From Ustulina deusta (Eukaryota > Ascomycota > Sordariomycetes > Xylariales > Xylariaceae): a stretch of 64,000 bases of DNA. The number at the start of each line of letters is the position of its first letter. Within the stretch, counting starts at the first letter, position 1. Below are positions 46,889 to 57,616 of this stretch, piece after piece. The notes beneath the pieces are model-generated. The model was given only the letters and a program-made list of their open reading frames with translations. It was not told the DNA's origin and did no database searches. Where the stretch lies: the NCBI GenBank assembly GCA_023159155.1, contig JAJNNX010000013.1, forward strand, positions 62,001-126,000, written 5' to 3'. A program made the translations under genes and the position numbers.

Positions 46889-48094
46889 GTCATATGCGGC
46901 CGTCTTCTCACCCATGGACGTCGTCCCGCATTGAGACCCAGAGTTGAGGACCGGAAATAAGAGTTTGATCAGTATTCAACTGGTGGCTGTTGAGTTAGTG
47001 TTCACTTCGGCTTCTGTTCAACTAGGGAAAACGAGTACGATGCTGGCGGTATGAGGCATGACTGTCCAAGCGAGGACAATTTAATGAATCGGGTGTTTAG
47101 TATTAAAATATCTTGACACCCCATGAATGTATCGTTTTCTAGTACGAACACTACATTACCAACGACATACTTTTCGTAATCCATGCGATAGAGTCTATTG
47201 GGATTACGGATGGTTGATCCATTTTACAATTTACTCACCAAAGCCATCTAAACTTTTGAATCAGGCTGTAAAGGGACATAGCCTCCAGTTTTAGTTGACT
47301 ATTGTATCACGCTTCTCCTGTCACACTCTCATCCACCGCAGACCAAATAGATACTCGTCAATGACATGATCAAATTCACATATGAGCTGAACAGGAAGTA
47401 CAACACGCTTCATTTACGCTAGAGAGACGTGGCAGGGTATCACAACATAAAGTATTACGTGAACAATATGTTACCAAGTCTGGCTGTGTAAGTCTTGTCC
47501 GTATGTCGTCAATGGATCGGACCCCATCGGACCCAATATGTTGCATATTATACCTCGTGTTCCAGACTATCTACTACATACTACACGTGGCCATCAGCTC
47601 GGGCGATGTGCATAAGCGCAATGCCGGTATGCTTGCCGAGTCGCGCCGAGTCACGTCTTGTCTGGGCAAGGCAAGCCGTCCAATGGAAGATCTTGTCAGA
47701 CGTTCGACGGCATGGCTCCGGGGTCAAGAGCGTCCTGCCCAACCACGCCTGTTACTAGTCCCCGACAATCCTTCTCGGTCCGAAGGAGGATCCTCTCGGG
47801 CGCTTAGCCCACGCGATTCCCTAGACAATATGCGGAGGGCCAATCCACCAATTCATCCTCAGCTCAGGGAGGCTTTTAAGCCTAGCCAGTGTGTAATAAC
47901 CGAGCAATGAAGATTCGTACCCTCTCGGCATTCCTTACCGCCTAGTTTGGTGCTCAAACCACACCCAGGACGGCAATGTAGTACCGCGAGCTGCTTTACT
48001 TTTTTTGTTTTTTGTACCACGGGGGCTCAAAGGCGACCATTTTAGCTCCTAGCAATGGGCTCGAGGACCATTCTAGCTTGCTATAAACATCATT
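46889..48094. other. Intergenic region, no confirmed gene
   Basis: Holds overlapping plus-strand open frames at 47495-47910. The second (47503-47910, 135 aa) has a protein-like C-terminal half rich in Arg, Ser and Pro, but it matches nothing I recognise and starts in AT-rich sequence. Confidence 0.4.
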
Positions 48095-48267
48095 ATGTTT
48101 GGTGCCGTCGGCATACTAATTCTAGCCCTCTTGGGGCTTGACGTGAACGCCGCGGGAAAAAAGCATAAGATGATAATCGGAATTTTAGACACTGAGTTCC
48201 TCTATACCGTAGAATACGACGATGCAAAAAAAGAGCTTAACACTAGTCTCGCAGAGCGCCGTGGCGC

Positions 48268-48290
48268 TGCTAGCTCATGCTAGCTCATGC
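48268..48290. repeat. 10-bp tandem duplication (TGCTAGCTCA)
   Basis: Two full copies of a 10-base unit plus three bases of a third. It creates the in-frame TAG at 48281 that ends the first reading frame of the pseudogene. Confidence 0.9.
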
Positions 48291-48757
48291 ATCACCTCAC
48301 GATCCCACACAGCAGAAACTACTCCATTCAAAGCGACCGCATGTCAAGTTTTCATGGAGCACGACAAGAGCAAGCTATACGGTACTGACCGGAACGCGAA
48401 AGAGCCGACTTGGCCCAGTTACAACGTGGCAGACCCGTACGACATCAAAGTCGAAGCGAGGATTGTAGCAGGCAGAATGTGTCCGGGTTCGGGGCCGCGA
48501 CATTCGTCATCCACAGGAACGGAAATCACGCACATGTGGTCCTCGAGGAGTCTAGCGAGGCTGCGCAGGACTCCGTCGACGAGGACGGGACTCTGCATCT
48601 CGTCGGCGAAGTTTACCCGCTCTCCGCGAGAGACAGGACCCCGCCGACTACTGGTTGACAAAGTGTCTCTGTCTCGGGAGAACAGGTATCTCTGAGCCAC
48701 GAACCGGGCGCGCGAAAACAGCCAGAACGGATATCCCGCGTTCGAGCTGAGCGCGGC

Positions 48758-48768
48758 GGGGGGGGGGG
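48758..48768. repeat. 11-base poly-G tract
   Basis: Run of 11 G inside the decayed gene, close to where the reading frame changes for the last time. Confidence 0.85.
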
Positions 48769-49129
48769 AATCGCGAGCCATCTTTCCCTCCTCGAGATGA
48801 GCACGAGCGGTGGGTTTCGCGAACTGCGTGGCTGCAAGCCCTCTTGACGATTCGGTTGCCGCCTTGACGGATAACTCGACGGGTTTCGTGGAGCTCTGGC
48901 ATGTTAACGACGGCGTCGTCGCCACACACCAAAAGTGAAATTGGTTGGGACATGGCTACGTGATGCGAGAATGCACAGCTGTCAGCCCATCAAGATTAAC
49001 ACATTTGCCCACGATTCAGGTTCGCTGTATTCCAAAAACGACCGAGTCCTCTGGGACCAGTTGTGTTTCTCTAGTGCTGATTCTACTCTACTCTAAGCAG
49101 GTAGATATAAGTTACGATGGTCCAGCCAG

Positions 49130-50035
49130 CTAAAACTCCAGCCGCAGCAGCTGTCCATAAGTCCGCCAGGACGGAAGCAGCGAGAACACAGGCGTGAGAA
49201 CGCCTAAACAGGGCGGCGCGGCGGAGGCGAACATGCCGGGCAGGAGGTCCCGGAACAGCACCGTCTCAGCAAGACGTAGGCGCGGGTGGGCCTTGGCGAC
49301 CTCCTCGCCGTCATCCACGCCCCATTTCATGCGCACGCTCGTCCCGCGAAACAGCGGCATGAAGGAGTGGTACCGCGTTAATATCGTGCCCACGGTGTCC
49401 ACGACGACGCAGCCCGACGCCGCACGCCTCACCAGTCGCTGCAGGAGCGCCATGCCTTCTTCCGGCGTCAGGTACGGGAAGAGGCCCTCGGCTACGACCA
49501 GCAGGGGGCGGTCGTGCGGGATCTCCTCAATCCAGCTCTCGTCGGTCGCCGAGGCGCCGATGAGCTTGTAGTCCCACTCTCTAGGCTCGCCCGCGGCCGG
49601 GGCCACGTCTGGGATGAGGCGTTGGCGCAGGGTCACGACCTCGGGCTTGTCCAGGTCGATCCAGTGCACGTTCTCGCCGCACGACGGCTGCAGCCTCATG
49701 GCCCGGAGGTCCAGCCCGCACGCTAGATGGAGCACGGCGACGGGCTCGTGTGCGTGTGCCTCCAGGAAGACCTTGCACCACTCGTCGAGCTGTTTGGCGC
49801 GCACCGTGATGTAGTCGTCGTACCGGTGATCGCTGGGGAAGAGCGTCGGGCTGAAATTGTCGGTGTCGACCCGGTCTAGGATTTTTTGGGCATGGACGTC
49901 GCCCAAGATGGGGTTTGGAGAGCCGGCATCGCGGGCACGACTCCACAGCGTCAGCATCATGGTCTGCTCCACCGGACTCAACTTCACCCTGATAGGACCC
50001 GGAACCGAGTCTTTGACTTCGTCGCTCGGAGCCAT
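49130..50035 (-). CDS. Leucine carboxyl methyltransferase-family O-methyltransferase (TcmP/PPM-like)
   Basis: Single exon, 301 aa, ATG at 50035. The S-adenosylmethionine motif VLHLACGLDLRAMRL (about residue 100) corresponds to the LGxGxDTRxxRL signature of the LCMT/PPM family, and HWIDLDKPEVVTLRQRLIP supplies the acidic ribose-binding residue. LLVVAEGLFPYLTPEEGMALLQ is the conserved EG(L/V)xxYL region. The N-terminal YDDYITVRAKQLDEW is typical of the TcmP-like branch, which methylates small molecules rather than phosphatase 2A. A role in secondary metabolism is possible but no cluster partner is adjacent. Base composition is more GC-rich than its flanks, and it sits between two pseudogenes, so recent gain or a changing region is conceivable. 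Confidence 0.85.
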   Translation of the reverse strand: MAPSDEVKDSVPGPIRVKLSPVEQTMMLTLWSRARDAGSPNPILGDVHAQKILDRVDTDNFSPTLFPSDHRYDDYITVRAKQLDEWCKVFLEAHAHEPVAVLHLACGLDLRAMRLQPSCGENVHWIDLDKPEVVTLRQRLIPDVAPAAGEPREWDYKLIGASATDESWIEEIPHDRPLLVVAEGLFPYLTPEEGMALLQRLVRRAASGCVVVDTVGTILTRYHSFMPLFRGTSVRMKWGVDDGEEVAKAHPRLRLAETVLFRDLLPGMFASAAPPCLGVLTPVFSLLPSWRTYGQLLRLEF

Positions 50036-51866
50036 TATACCTGCCTATTAGCTGAATCTAGTTACTAGGTTGAAATCTGAAGTTCGCTACGAAAAGTGAA
50101 GAATTTAAATTTCCCATCTTATACCCTCGCTTACAATACGAGTGGCACTTATATTAGGTACTGACTGTCAATGGGGTGTTGTTCTTCAGTACCAACAGTT
50201 CCGTAAGTACGGTACTGTTTGGGAACCCTGATGACGATCCTTCTAGTCTAGGGTCATGTTGGCCGGTCGGTGGTATTTGAGTGGCATCCGTGCTATCAAT
50301 ACCCTTGCGACGGTGAGCTCCGAAAATGAAGGGAGGAACTGCATCGAGGGAGTTGGGCGGTTTTTGCGTCGATTGTCATAAACCCACGCCGATAATGCCG
50401 AAGGAGTGTCAGAAAGGTGGTTGTTGGTTCAACCAGAACCATGATTATCCGTCTCACCCTCCACCGTGCCCAATAACGTCAGCGGCAGAACCCCGAATAG
50501 GCATCACGAGGGCCAAGGGGCGCAGGGCTCGGCACCAGCCGCAACACTATTTTCGTAAGAGGCGTTCCACCCGTGGGGTAAGACGCGGGAATCCCCTCTA
50601 GATGGAGTATTATGCTCCGGCGGCACAGCCACACGTAAGGCGGCTCCCGACCAGCAGAGAAAATACCTGCTAGATAAGGAACTCACGAGTCATGCGTGTG
50701 GGATGCCATATCTATCTGCTATCTGGGTAGCTCACCTAACAGTAGATAGAGCGTTGAGTGTGTGTTCTTTCACCTGGTTGACCGAAAGTAATCCTGTTCA
50801 CACCCAACCACGATCCATATTAGACACTACCACGTCAATCTTGACACCCAGACCCTCATTGGGCTTGCTTACACTCTAATTGGTTACCATGAGGTTGCCT
50901 TGATTGTTGGCATGTACGCCCTTGTTCGGACCAGAATGAGCCTATCAAAACTCATCGCAAACCGAATGTTGTATTCATAATACAGCATATTGTTTACCTA
51001 TACCTTGACAAACTGTTGAAAAAAAAAAGATGAAAAAAAAGAGGTTCAAGGATTATACCATGGGCAGATAGTAAGAGATGTACACTATTAGCCCAAGATG
51101 GGTAAATTTGCTTGGGCCAATACTAAGTTGCAATGCAAGATTCAAGACTAAGCAGAGCCTGGGGATTCTTAACGGCCACAGCACATGTCACAGAAGATTC
51201 TAACATGTAAACTGGGAGTTATGAAACCCCAGACTCTTAACATGACTCTGTGAGCACATTTCACTTAGCCGTTACAAGGTATACTATTCAAGATACAGAC
51301 TTCTTCAATTCATTCGATTACTAAGCGAAACAAGACTTCTACCTAGGAAATGGGTAAATCCGCCAAGTGAGAGGACATGATGCCAGAAACGTCTTCCCCT
51401 CTTCCAGGCCGAGCCGGGCTAGTAATCCCAAAACCATTAATATACCTGAACCCGGTTTTGTACCATCAATAAACCCCATTTGAGACGTTGTCGTACCAGC
51501 CATTACCAAAACGATCGTATTGCTTCCCGTCCTTAATCTACTGAAACCCCTAAATCGGACATTGTCGACACCTCTAGTATTCAAAACCACTTCCTCTAGA
51601 AAGGGGGAATGATCACGGTGAGTGCCTATCTAGTGGATACGCCCGCGGGCGTCGAAATTCTCCTATTCGACCCCAGAACCCTCGGGTCGTCTTTCATGCG
51701 CAAGCGCATTTGTGCAGGACCCTACGGGTGCCCTCCGCCGCTAGAAAGCATCGTCGAACCGGCGTCTCCCCGCCCGGATCGGAACTGCCGCCAAGAATCC
51801 TAGGCCCGCCACGCGCCAACTCCAAGATCGAGCGCAAGCCAAGCTCCATCGACTCCCCAGCTAGCC
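50036..51866. other. Intergenic region, no confirmed gene
   Basis: A plus-strand frame at 50326-50601 (91 aa, ATG start) has five Cys in its first half (GFCVDCHKP, KECQKGGCWF, PPPCP) and a very basic end. It is too short and unfamiliar to call. The 50700-51600 part is AT-richer with A-tracts at 51019-51041. Open frames at 51339-51940 overlap on both strands and may include the decayed end of the neighbouring pseudogene. Confidence 0.4.
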
Positions 51867-52892
51867 TCAGCAGCGGATGTTATTTCGGACACAACTTCCT
51901 CTGTTATACCGGACGCAAGTCCGTTTCTCCACGCCGTTGAGCAGCAGGAAGGTTGAATCCGACCAGCGGCTTCCCGCTATGTTCTTGCCTGCAACGTGGA
52001 AGGGCTGAAGCGCGTCGGGAAAGGGAGGGGGCTCCGGGGTCGAAATGCGGCTCCGTGCCGGGTGAGGAGGTGGAAGACAACGTCCTGTCCATCGTCTCTC
52101 ATGGGATCCGCCGACCCTCGAACGCTCGGCATGAACTGACACGCCGTATCGAGGTTATCAGATTTGGCACAAAGCTGCTCGGAAGGGGATTTTCCTCGCC
52201 AGGCTGTGAAACGCCTGGTGCGGTTGGTGTCCGGGTGGTAGAGAAAGAACATGTGACCGCCCTCCCTCGCCTCGCCAATCTTTTTCCTGGTAAAGTCGTA
52301 AACAGGGCGGGCGAACCCGTCGGCGTCTGCACTTCCGGATGCGAGGATGGTGTTATGGTCGGCGAGATGGCTGCGAATTCCTTTCACGACATTAATCATC
52401 TGTTGCGCTTGGATCGCGGAGGAAATCTTTATCCACTTCTCATTGTAGTTGATGTGGTCGATGAGCGAATTTCCCATGATATAGATTCCGCGCTTTGGGC
52501 CATACGGTCGACACCATGAGATGCGGACTGGCTTATCAAGGTCAGGTTCTTAGCGAGCTCCTCGTTGATCCTGGTGCTTTTCTGTGCCGTCCGAGTTTGT
52601 GTCTCATCCCGGAGGATCTCGCTCTGTGCAACATAAGACGAGTCGAAACTCTGCTGCGCCAAAGCAAGAGCTTCGATTTTATTGAGTTGAGTCGACGATT
52701 TCAGATTCTCGGGGATCAGGGGTACGATCTCCTCACATAGCATCTTCACTCCTCCTTTCATGACTTTCGCCTCTCTTGTCTTGAAAGTTATTGTAAACGG
52801 CAGAACCCTTTTCAACCACCTTCAATCCCGTCCTCAAAAGGAACTTGGAAAGAGGTAGGACTTCTGTGGAGATATTCTTTTCTTCACCCATG
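51867..52892 (-). pseudogene. Frameshifted, unrecognised protein gene
   Basis: Three successive minus-strand frames read as one protein. From the ATG at 52892, MGEEKNISTEVLPLSKFLLR runs to about 52800. The next frame carries KMLCEEIVPLIPENL, QLNKIEALALAQQSF and ELAKNLTLISQSASHGVDRM to about 52485. The third frame continues MGNSLIDHINYNEKWIKISS, AIQAQQMINVVKGIRSHLAD and GGHMFFLYHPDTN to about 52150. A further shift picks up FPDALQPFHVAGKNIAGSRW near 52010. The frame change at 52485-52500 is within contiguous coding sequence with no possible intron. Either the gene is broken or the sequence has indel errors. I do not recognise the family. Confidence 0.6.
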
Positions 52893-53382
52893 TTGAATTA
52901 GGTTCTGGCAAGGGCGGTTGGGGGGTTCAATTGACCTCCGTGGCTGACAATGCTTAGATGTAAAGTTGTTGAACTGGACTGCTCAAGTCAGAGATGCTAG
53001 CCATTTATCAAAAACTTTTTTAATATACTTGTCTGCCACAAGAAGTGTAAAATTAAAATTCAACCTCGTAATGCTGGTGACCGTCGCTGTGGCCGGGCTG
53101 CCTGGCGCTAATAGAACTTCTAGTCATATAAGGGGTTATTCCTACTACATTGTTCCTAACACAAGTCGGTTTCTTGGCTTCAAGACTACGGTGACGGGTA
53201 TCATTGGCTGTTAGGTTACCAAGTCGAAACCAAAATATACAGCCCACTCAAGTTCTACTAGCCGTAATATCGTAAATGTTTATCTAGATAGTGCCTCACT
53301 ATATAAACCATGAGCATCTCCCCACCAATCCTTTTAAGTCCTGTATTCTCCAAGTGGTAAAAAGACGTCTATTGTGATATAT
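52893..53382. other. Intergenic region, no gene seen
   Basis: Lies upstream of the pseudogene and downstream of the PAN-type gene. Only short frames without features are present. Confidence 0.45.
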
Positions 53383-54718
53383 TTATAACCGCACCACTGA
53401 CTGGGCATCTGCCGTAAGTTGTATATTATTATCATCCATCTCGCTCTTCAACCAACAGTAGTTCAGGTCGGTGCCCTGCGGCCCGACATTGAACCATATT
53501 GCACCCTTGCAGTGCCTATTGTTCGCGCACATGCTTATGCAGGACTGCATAGTGTATGCCTCTAGGTTCTCAATGTCCTTGCCCTGGTGCGCCACGCCAC
53601 ACTCAATTCGAAACCGGGCGCCTGTGCTCGGATCTGTATATGTGCTCTCGTCCTTGCCTATACAGACCCTTGATGACGGGGAGAACGTAGGCGAGGGAGA
53701 TGATGGCGACAATGGCGACGTATTCTCTGGTGGTGGGGCACTCCTAACCGTGGTTGCGGGCTGGGAACGAATCGTATCAGTAGGCGATGGCGGCAGCTGG
53801 GTGACAAACACAGTAATAATACTGGCGGGCTCAGGATCCACGCCTACTCGTCCTCCCGTCGCAGTTGTGGTTGCCGTTGTAGTTGTAGATACTTGGCTAG
53901 ATGAAGATGACGTTGTTGTCTTGGGCAGGGTTACGAAGGCGGTAGTAGAGTGGCCCTCCACGTGGAGAGACAGTGTCTCGGTGACAATGACAGGAGGTGT
54001 CGAAAGGGAGCTGCTGCTTACTTGTCCGCTAATAGACGTTGATAGCGAAGTCGAACTGCGAGACAGAAATGTGGTTAGTGCCATTTCACCACACTACCTC
54101 CTTTTTGATGACGACTTACTGAGAGCTCTTTTGCTGCGTCACGCCCACGGCAATGCCGATGATGACGCCAACAAAGGCAATAATTGCTATTACGACAAGA
54201 ATCTGAAACTTTTTCTTCTGTAATCCCCATACTTTCGTATCCAACTCAGCTGCTGCGGCTCCTGCTACCGCGACTCCCGCTACTGCGACTCCTATTGTTG
54301 CATCGCTGTCTCTCTGAATCGTTTCCGAGTTCCAACTCTTCTGTTCTGGCTTTTGAAACTTATCCTCAGGACTGACTACCCGTGGTCCAGCAACGACTAT
54401 CAGGCCTGGTTGAGATCGACGCGAATTAGGAGCCGCAACCTCGAGACCTTCCTCCGGTAGTTGAAGCTCCAGGGTCGAGGATTGCCTTCTCGTAGGGTAG
54501 ATGTAGCTCCTACGAAGGCTCGCGTCCCAAAACCCGAGGCTCTTTCGAAATCTCCTGAATTTCTGCCAACCCGGTGAAACGCGCTCCTCTTCCGCCACAT
54601 GAGGGGTATTGACGTGCCCCTCCTCGGTACAGTCCCAGCAAACTGGCACTCCCTCTTCATATGAATGTGGACACGGGGAGCTCGACGCCGAGGAGGTGTT
54701 CATTGGGTAGGTTCCCAT
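53383..54718 (-). CDS. Type II membrane protein with Ser/Thr stalk and PAN/Apple-like ectodomain
   Basis: Exons 54718-54120 and 54055-53383 on minus, intron 54119-54056 (GTAAGT...CGCAG, phase 2); 423 aa. The first 170 residues look cytoplasmic, with a CWDC motif near residue 27, a basic WQKFRRFRKSLGFW and an Ala/Val-rich stretch. A transmembrane helix follows at 171-193 (FQILVVIAIIAFVGVIIGIA), preceded by KKK, which favours an N-inside orientation. Then come about 135 residues rich in Ser, Thr and Pro, probably O-glycosylated. The C-terminal 90 residues hold the PAN/Apple-like pattern of Cys (RVCIGKDESTYTDPSTG, FRIECG, MQSCISMCANNRHCKGAIWF, YCWLK). The domain mediates protein or carbohydrate binding in other systems. 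The start may instead be the ATG at 54703; an upstream in-frame frame reaches 54847. Confidence 0.82.
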
Positions 54719-57616
54719 TATATAGCGCCGTCCTTTTTCGCCCGCCAAAAAGAATCGAGAATTTCGTGTCCCGCACTGAGTGTCAGAAGTGGTTAGGGAA
54801 GTAGTTAAATGTGTAGTGATATGTATAATGACGAGACGCGTCCCCAAGAGACGATGGTCTTCCTAACTCGTATCCCCCGAAATGAGTGTCATCTGTTATC
54901 GAATCCCCCCAAAAACGAAAATATTTCGCAATCCGAGGATTGAGATGGGTATGGAAGAGAGAGGGAAATCCGGTATTCCTTGAGCATCCCGCGGCAAATC
55001 AACGTTCTTCTTGCACCAGTTGGGCCGCTAGGGGTGCAAAAGGGGTGAAGGCCAAGAACAAAGACGGTTTTCTCTTTAATTTCGCCTCTCTTCAAAGGAA
55101 AGGTCCGCTGGGGTAATGGCTACGAACAAGGAACCTTCGCAAACTCCATTGCTTTAGCAGTAACGTCACTGTCGCTTGACCCAGGAATTCGGGACAGCCG
55201 TCATAGACGAGTATTGTTCTCATGATGCCGTAGACCTAAGAAGGAGGGGATGTCTCAGGTTAGTAAAACTCTCTTTGCTCAATTTGTCTACTTGTCTACA
55301 AGTAGCTGCTATGTTAGCTTCCATGTTTTGACCTCATTAAGGACATGTCTTAGGCATTTGCCCAGTGCCCAGTTTACAGTTAAAATATTGATCACGTATA
55401 GATTGTTGAAGATCACCCGAAGGCGGTCACCAGACTTTACACTTCTAGAGAACATTAGCCTAGTCATGACCTCTGTCTTTCTTATTCGGCAATTTATTCT
55501 CTACTGTACCACACCTGCTTGAAAATCACGTGGTGCGTCAACGAGCTTTTTTGCTGCTGGGTACCTTCTGAAAGATTGTTCCAGGCAAGCGTATCACACG
55601 CCAGTTTTAAGAACCGAGAATTAAAGGAGATAAAGCGCACGAGAGGCTACGGGACACAATAAAAAAGAGCACTCACGGGTTGACCTGTCCATGGGAGTTT
55701 ACTAGAAAAGGAGGGCTTAAATAGCAGATAGGGCAAAAAGGTAACCTCGGTAGGATTTATCTATATCATTTGCAATAAATATTGCTGCATCCTGCTAATT
55801 TTCTGGCTGACTTACGGCATCCTAGGTGTAGTCAAGACAACTGGGTAGGTAACCATGGCGAACCCTTGGGAGGTCACCCTAAATGCCTTTTAGACGGTAT
55901 CTCTACACTATTAGTACGTTGTCTCGCAGCATGTAAAGAGGAATATTCACACGTTGCGTCTATATCTGGTATCGTGAGTGTCTTGTATGTATTTGTAAAT
56001 AGCTGAGAAAATATCCTTTCCAATACCAATTTCGAGCGAGAGCAAAGAAAGTCACCCCGTGCTATTCTTGACTATTATGTGTCTCTGTCCATTATGTGCG
56101 ATATAGCCTTTTAGAACAAAGAAGGCGTCTTGTATACAGCAGAGATATTTAGTATAGTTAGTCTAAGCTCTTGCGCAAGAGAAAGATTCTGACACGAAGG
56201 TATTTCGCCATCCGGCGTACACGATCGAGACTCTACCTAGACCTAGTTGGTTGGTAGAGATAGTCGGGCATTTTTATGTCAACCAATAATGGAGACACTG
56301 TCAACCTTTTTCCCCGGCTTATTTGACCGTCAAATGAACTGCCTATTAAGACGGTCACCGAGAGCTGGTACCAAACACTAATTGAAATATACATTATCTC
56401 AGTGCGGAGTGGATTACCCAGCACCCTATTTGGCAAAGACTACCCTGCACTTAGTAGCGGAATAGAAGATCATCCATCTTGTTCCCCAACCTTGTGCCCA
56501 TGGCGGAAGACAAAATGGCGAGGGTAGGTAAGTGAAACTATTCTCACAACTCGCCAATCTAGCACAAGGCACCTTCGGGTGGCGTGACGATACGCACATC
56601 TTCCCACTACCGTTACCCTTCCCTGGCCCGCAAAAACGGCATTCAATCCAATATACACACCAACACTAGAATCAAGCGACAAGCTGGGCTGAGCCCAACC
56701 ACGCCCAACCACAAAACGAGAGCAAGAAGGATAAGAAGCTGGGGAAAAAAGGACAGGAGAGGCATAACAAAATATCTTGTCCAAACAAATCCACCAGCTC
56801 CATACGCCTCCAAAAATCCATAAAAATCAACTCAACTATCTATCTATACCTTATCCGATCCATAGTATAGCACTTCCAAGGTTACGACAACTCAATAGTA
56901 CCACCATACACCTGCACACGACACAATTTAACACTACAGTCCGAACCTAGGCAACACAGAAAAAAACTTAAAAAAACTTGAATTTGTTTCTGAGTGGCCA
57001 GTGGCGAATTCCCGTAGAACCTGTTAGTTGAAGTGTCGGTTTTGGTATTTTGCGTGCAATCTCTTGAGGTTGAATTTTGATAGACGGCCGATGGAATTAT
57101 CTTCACACCACACCTACCCTTCCTGGGCCGTGGCTAGGCGAGCATAAGACGATTGAGAAATATCTGTGTTGGGAGTAAGGGATTGGGACGAACGCCCGTG
57201 AATGCGCAAGAAATTCGCTTAACTGTAGAGGCAGTGGTGCCCTTTAACGAAATAGGTCACAAAAGCATAGGTGAGACTAATTTGAGTGGGTAACTTCTGG
57301 TATTTTTTTGAGTGACGGGAGAATATCTAATACCTAGAGAGCGAGTTAAAAGCCAGATCCGCCCACCAGGTCAACGTCATGAGTGTCTACTGCCGATTGC
57401 CAAACTTTCTGATCCAAAAAGTGGAGAAGTCCATACACGCCGATGGGTCCTTTCCTCATTAACATCCCAATGCACCTCCAATAAAAAAAAGAATAACCCG
57501 CTATCAAGAACAAGAGAAGGCAGAATAAAACTGAAAACATCGGTAGACACTCAAGACGAATAACCCGTGAAGCATGAAGTATAGCTTAACCACAAGAGGC
57601 AACATCGACAAAACCC
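54719..57616. other. 2.9-kb intergenic region
   Basis: No gene recognised. It includes the promoter of the PAN-type gene (TATATA close to 54720) and the 3' flank of the kinase gene. Open frames at 54886-55116, 55250-55522 and 56470-56823 have no family features. Confidence 0.45.

Larger units (their letters stand above)
48095..48938 (+). pseudogene. Relic of a 3-carboxymuconate cyclase (lactonase-fold) gene
   Basis: A signal-like start (MFGAVGILILALLGLDVNAA) leads into KKHKMIIGILDTEFLYTVEYDDA, the N-terminus of fungal carboxy-cis,cis-muconate cyclase / lactonase-fold beta-propellers. Further blocks lie in changing frames: MEHDKSKLYGT with SYNVADPYDIKVEARI; HAHVVLEES with DGTLHLVGEVYPL; and SPLDDSVAALTDNSTGFVEL followed by a stop at 48936-48938. 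At least three frame changes are needed, and the total (about 845 bases) is well short of the usual 380 or so codons, so internal sequence has been lost. The first frameshift coincides with a 10-bp tandem duplication at 48268-48290. Intact enzymes open or form lactones in the beta-ketoadipate (protocatechuate) pathway; this copy should be inactive. Family call rests on remembered motifs. Confidence 0.62.

Noticed and set aside
38019..49129. Possibility that 38-49 kb is a biosynthetic or catabolic gene cluster
   Set aside because: The cellulase, SnoaL-like, SDR, YBP1-like and cyclase-relic genes share no pathway, and there is no core synthase, transporter or pathway regulator.
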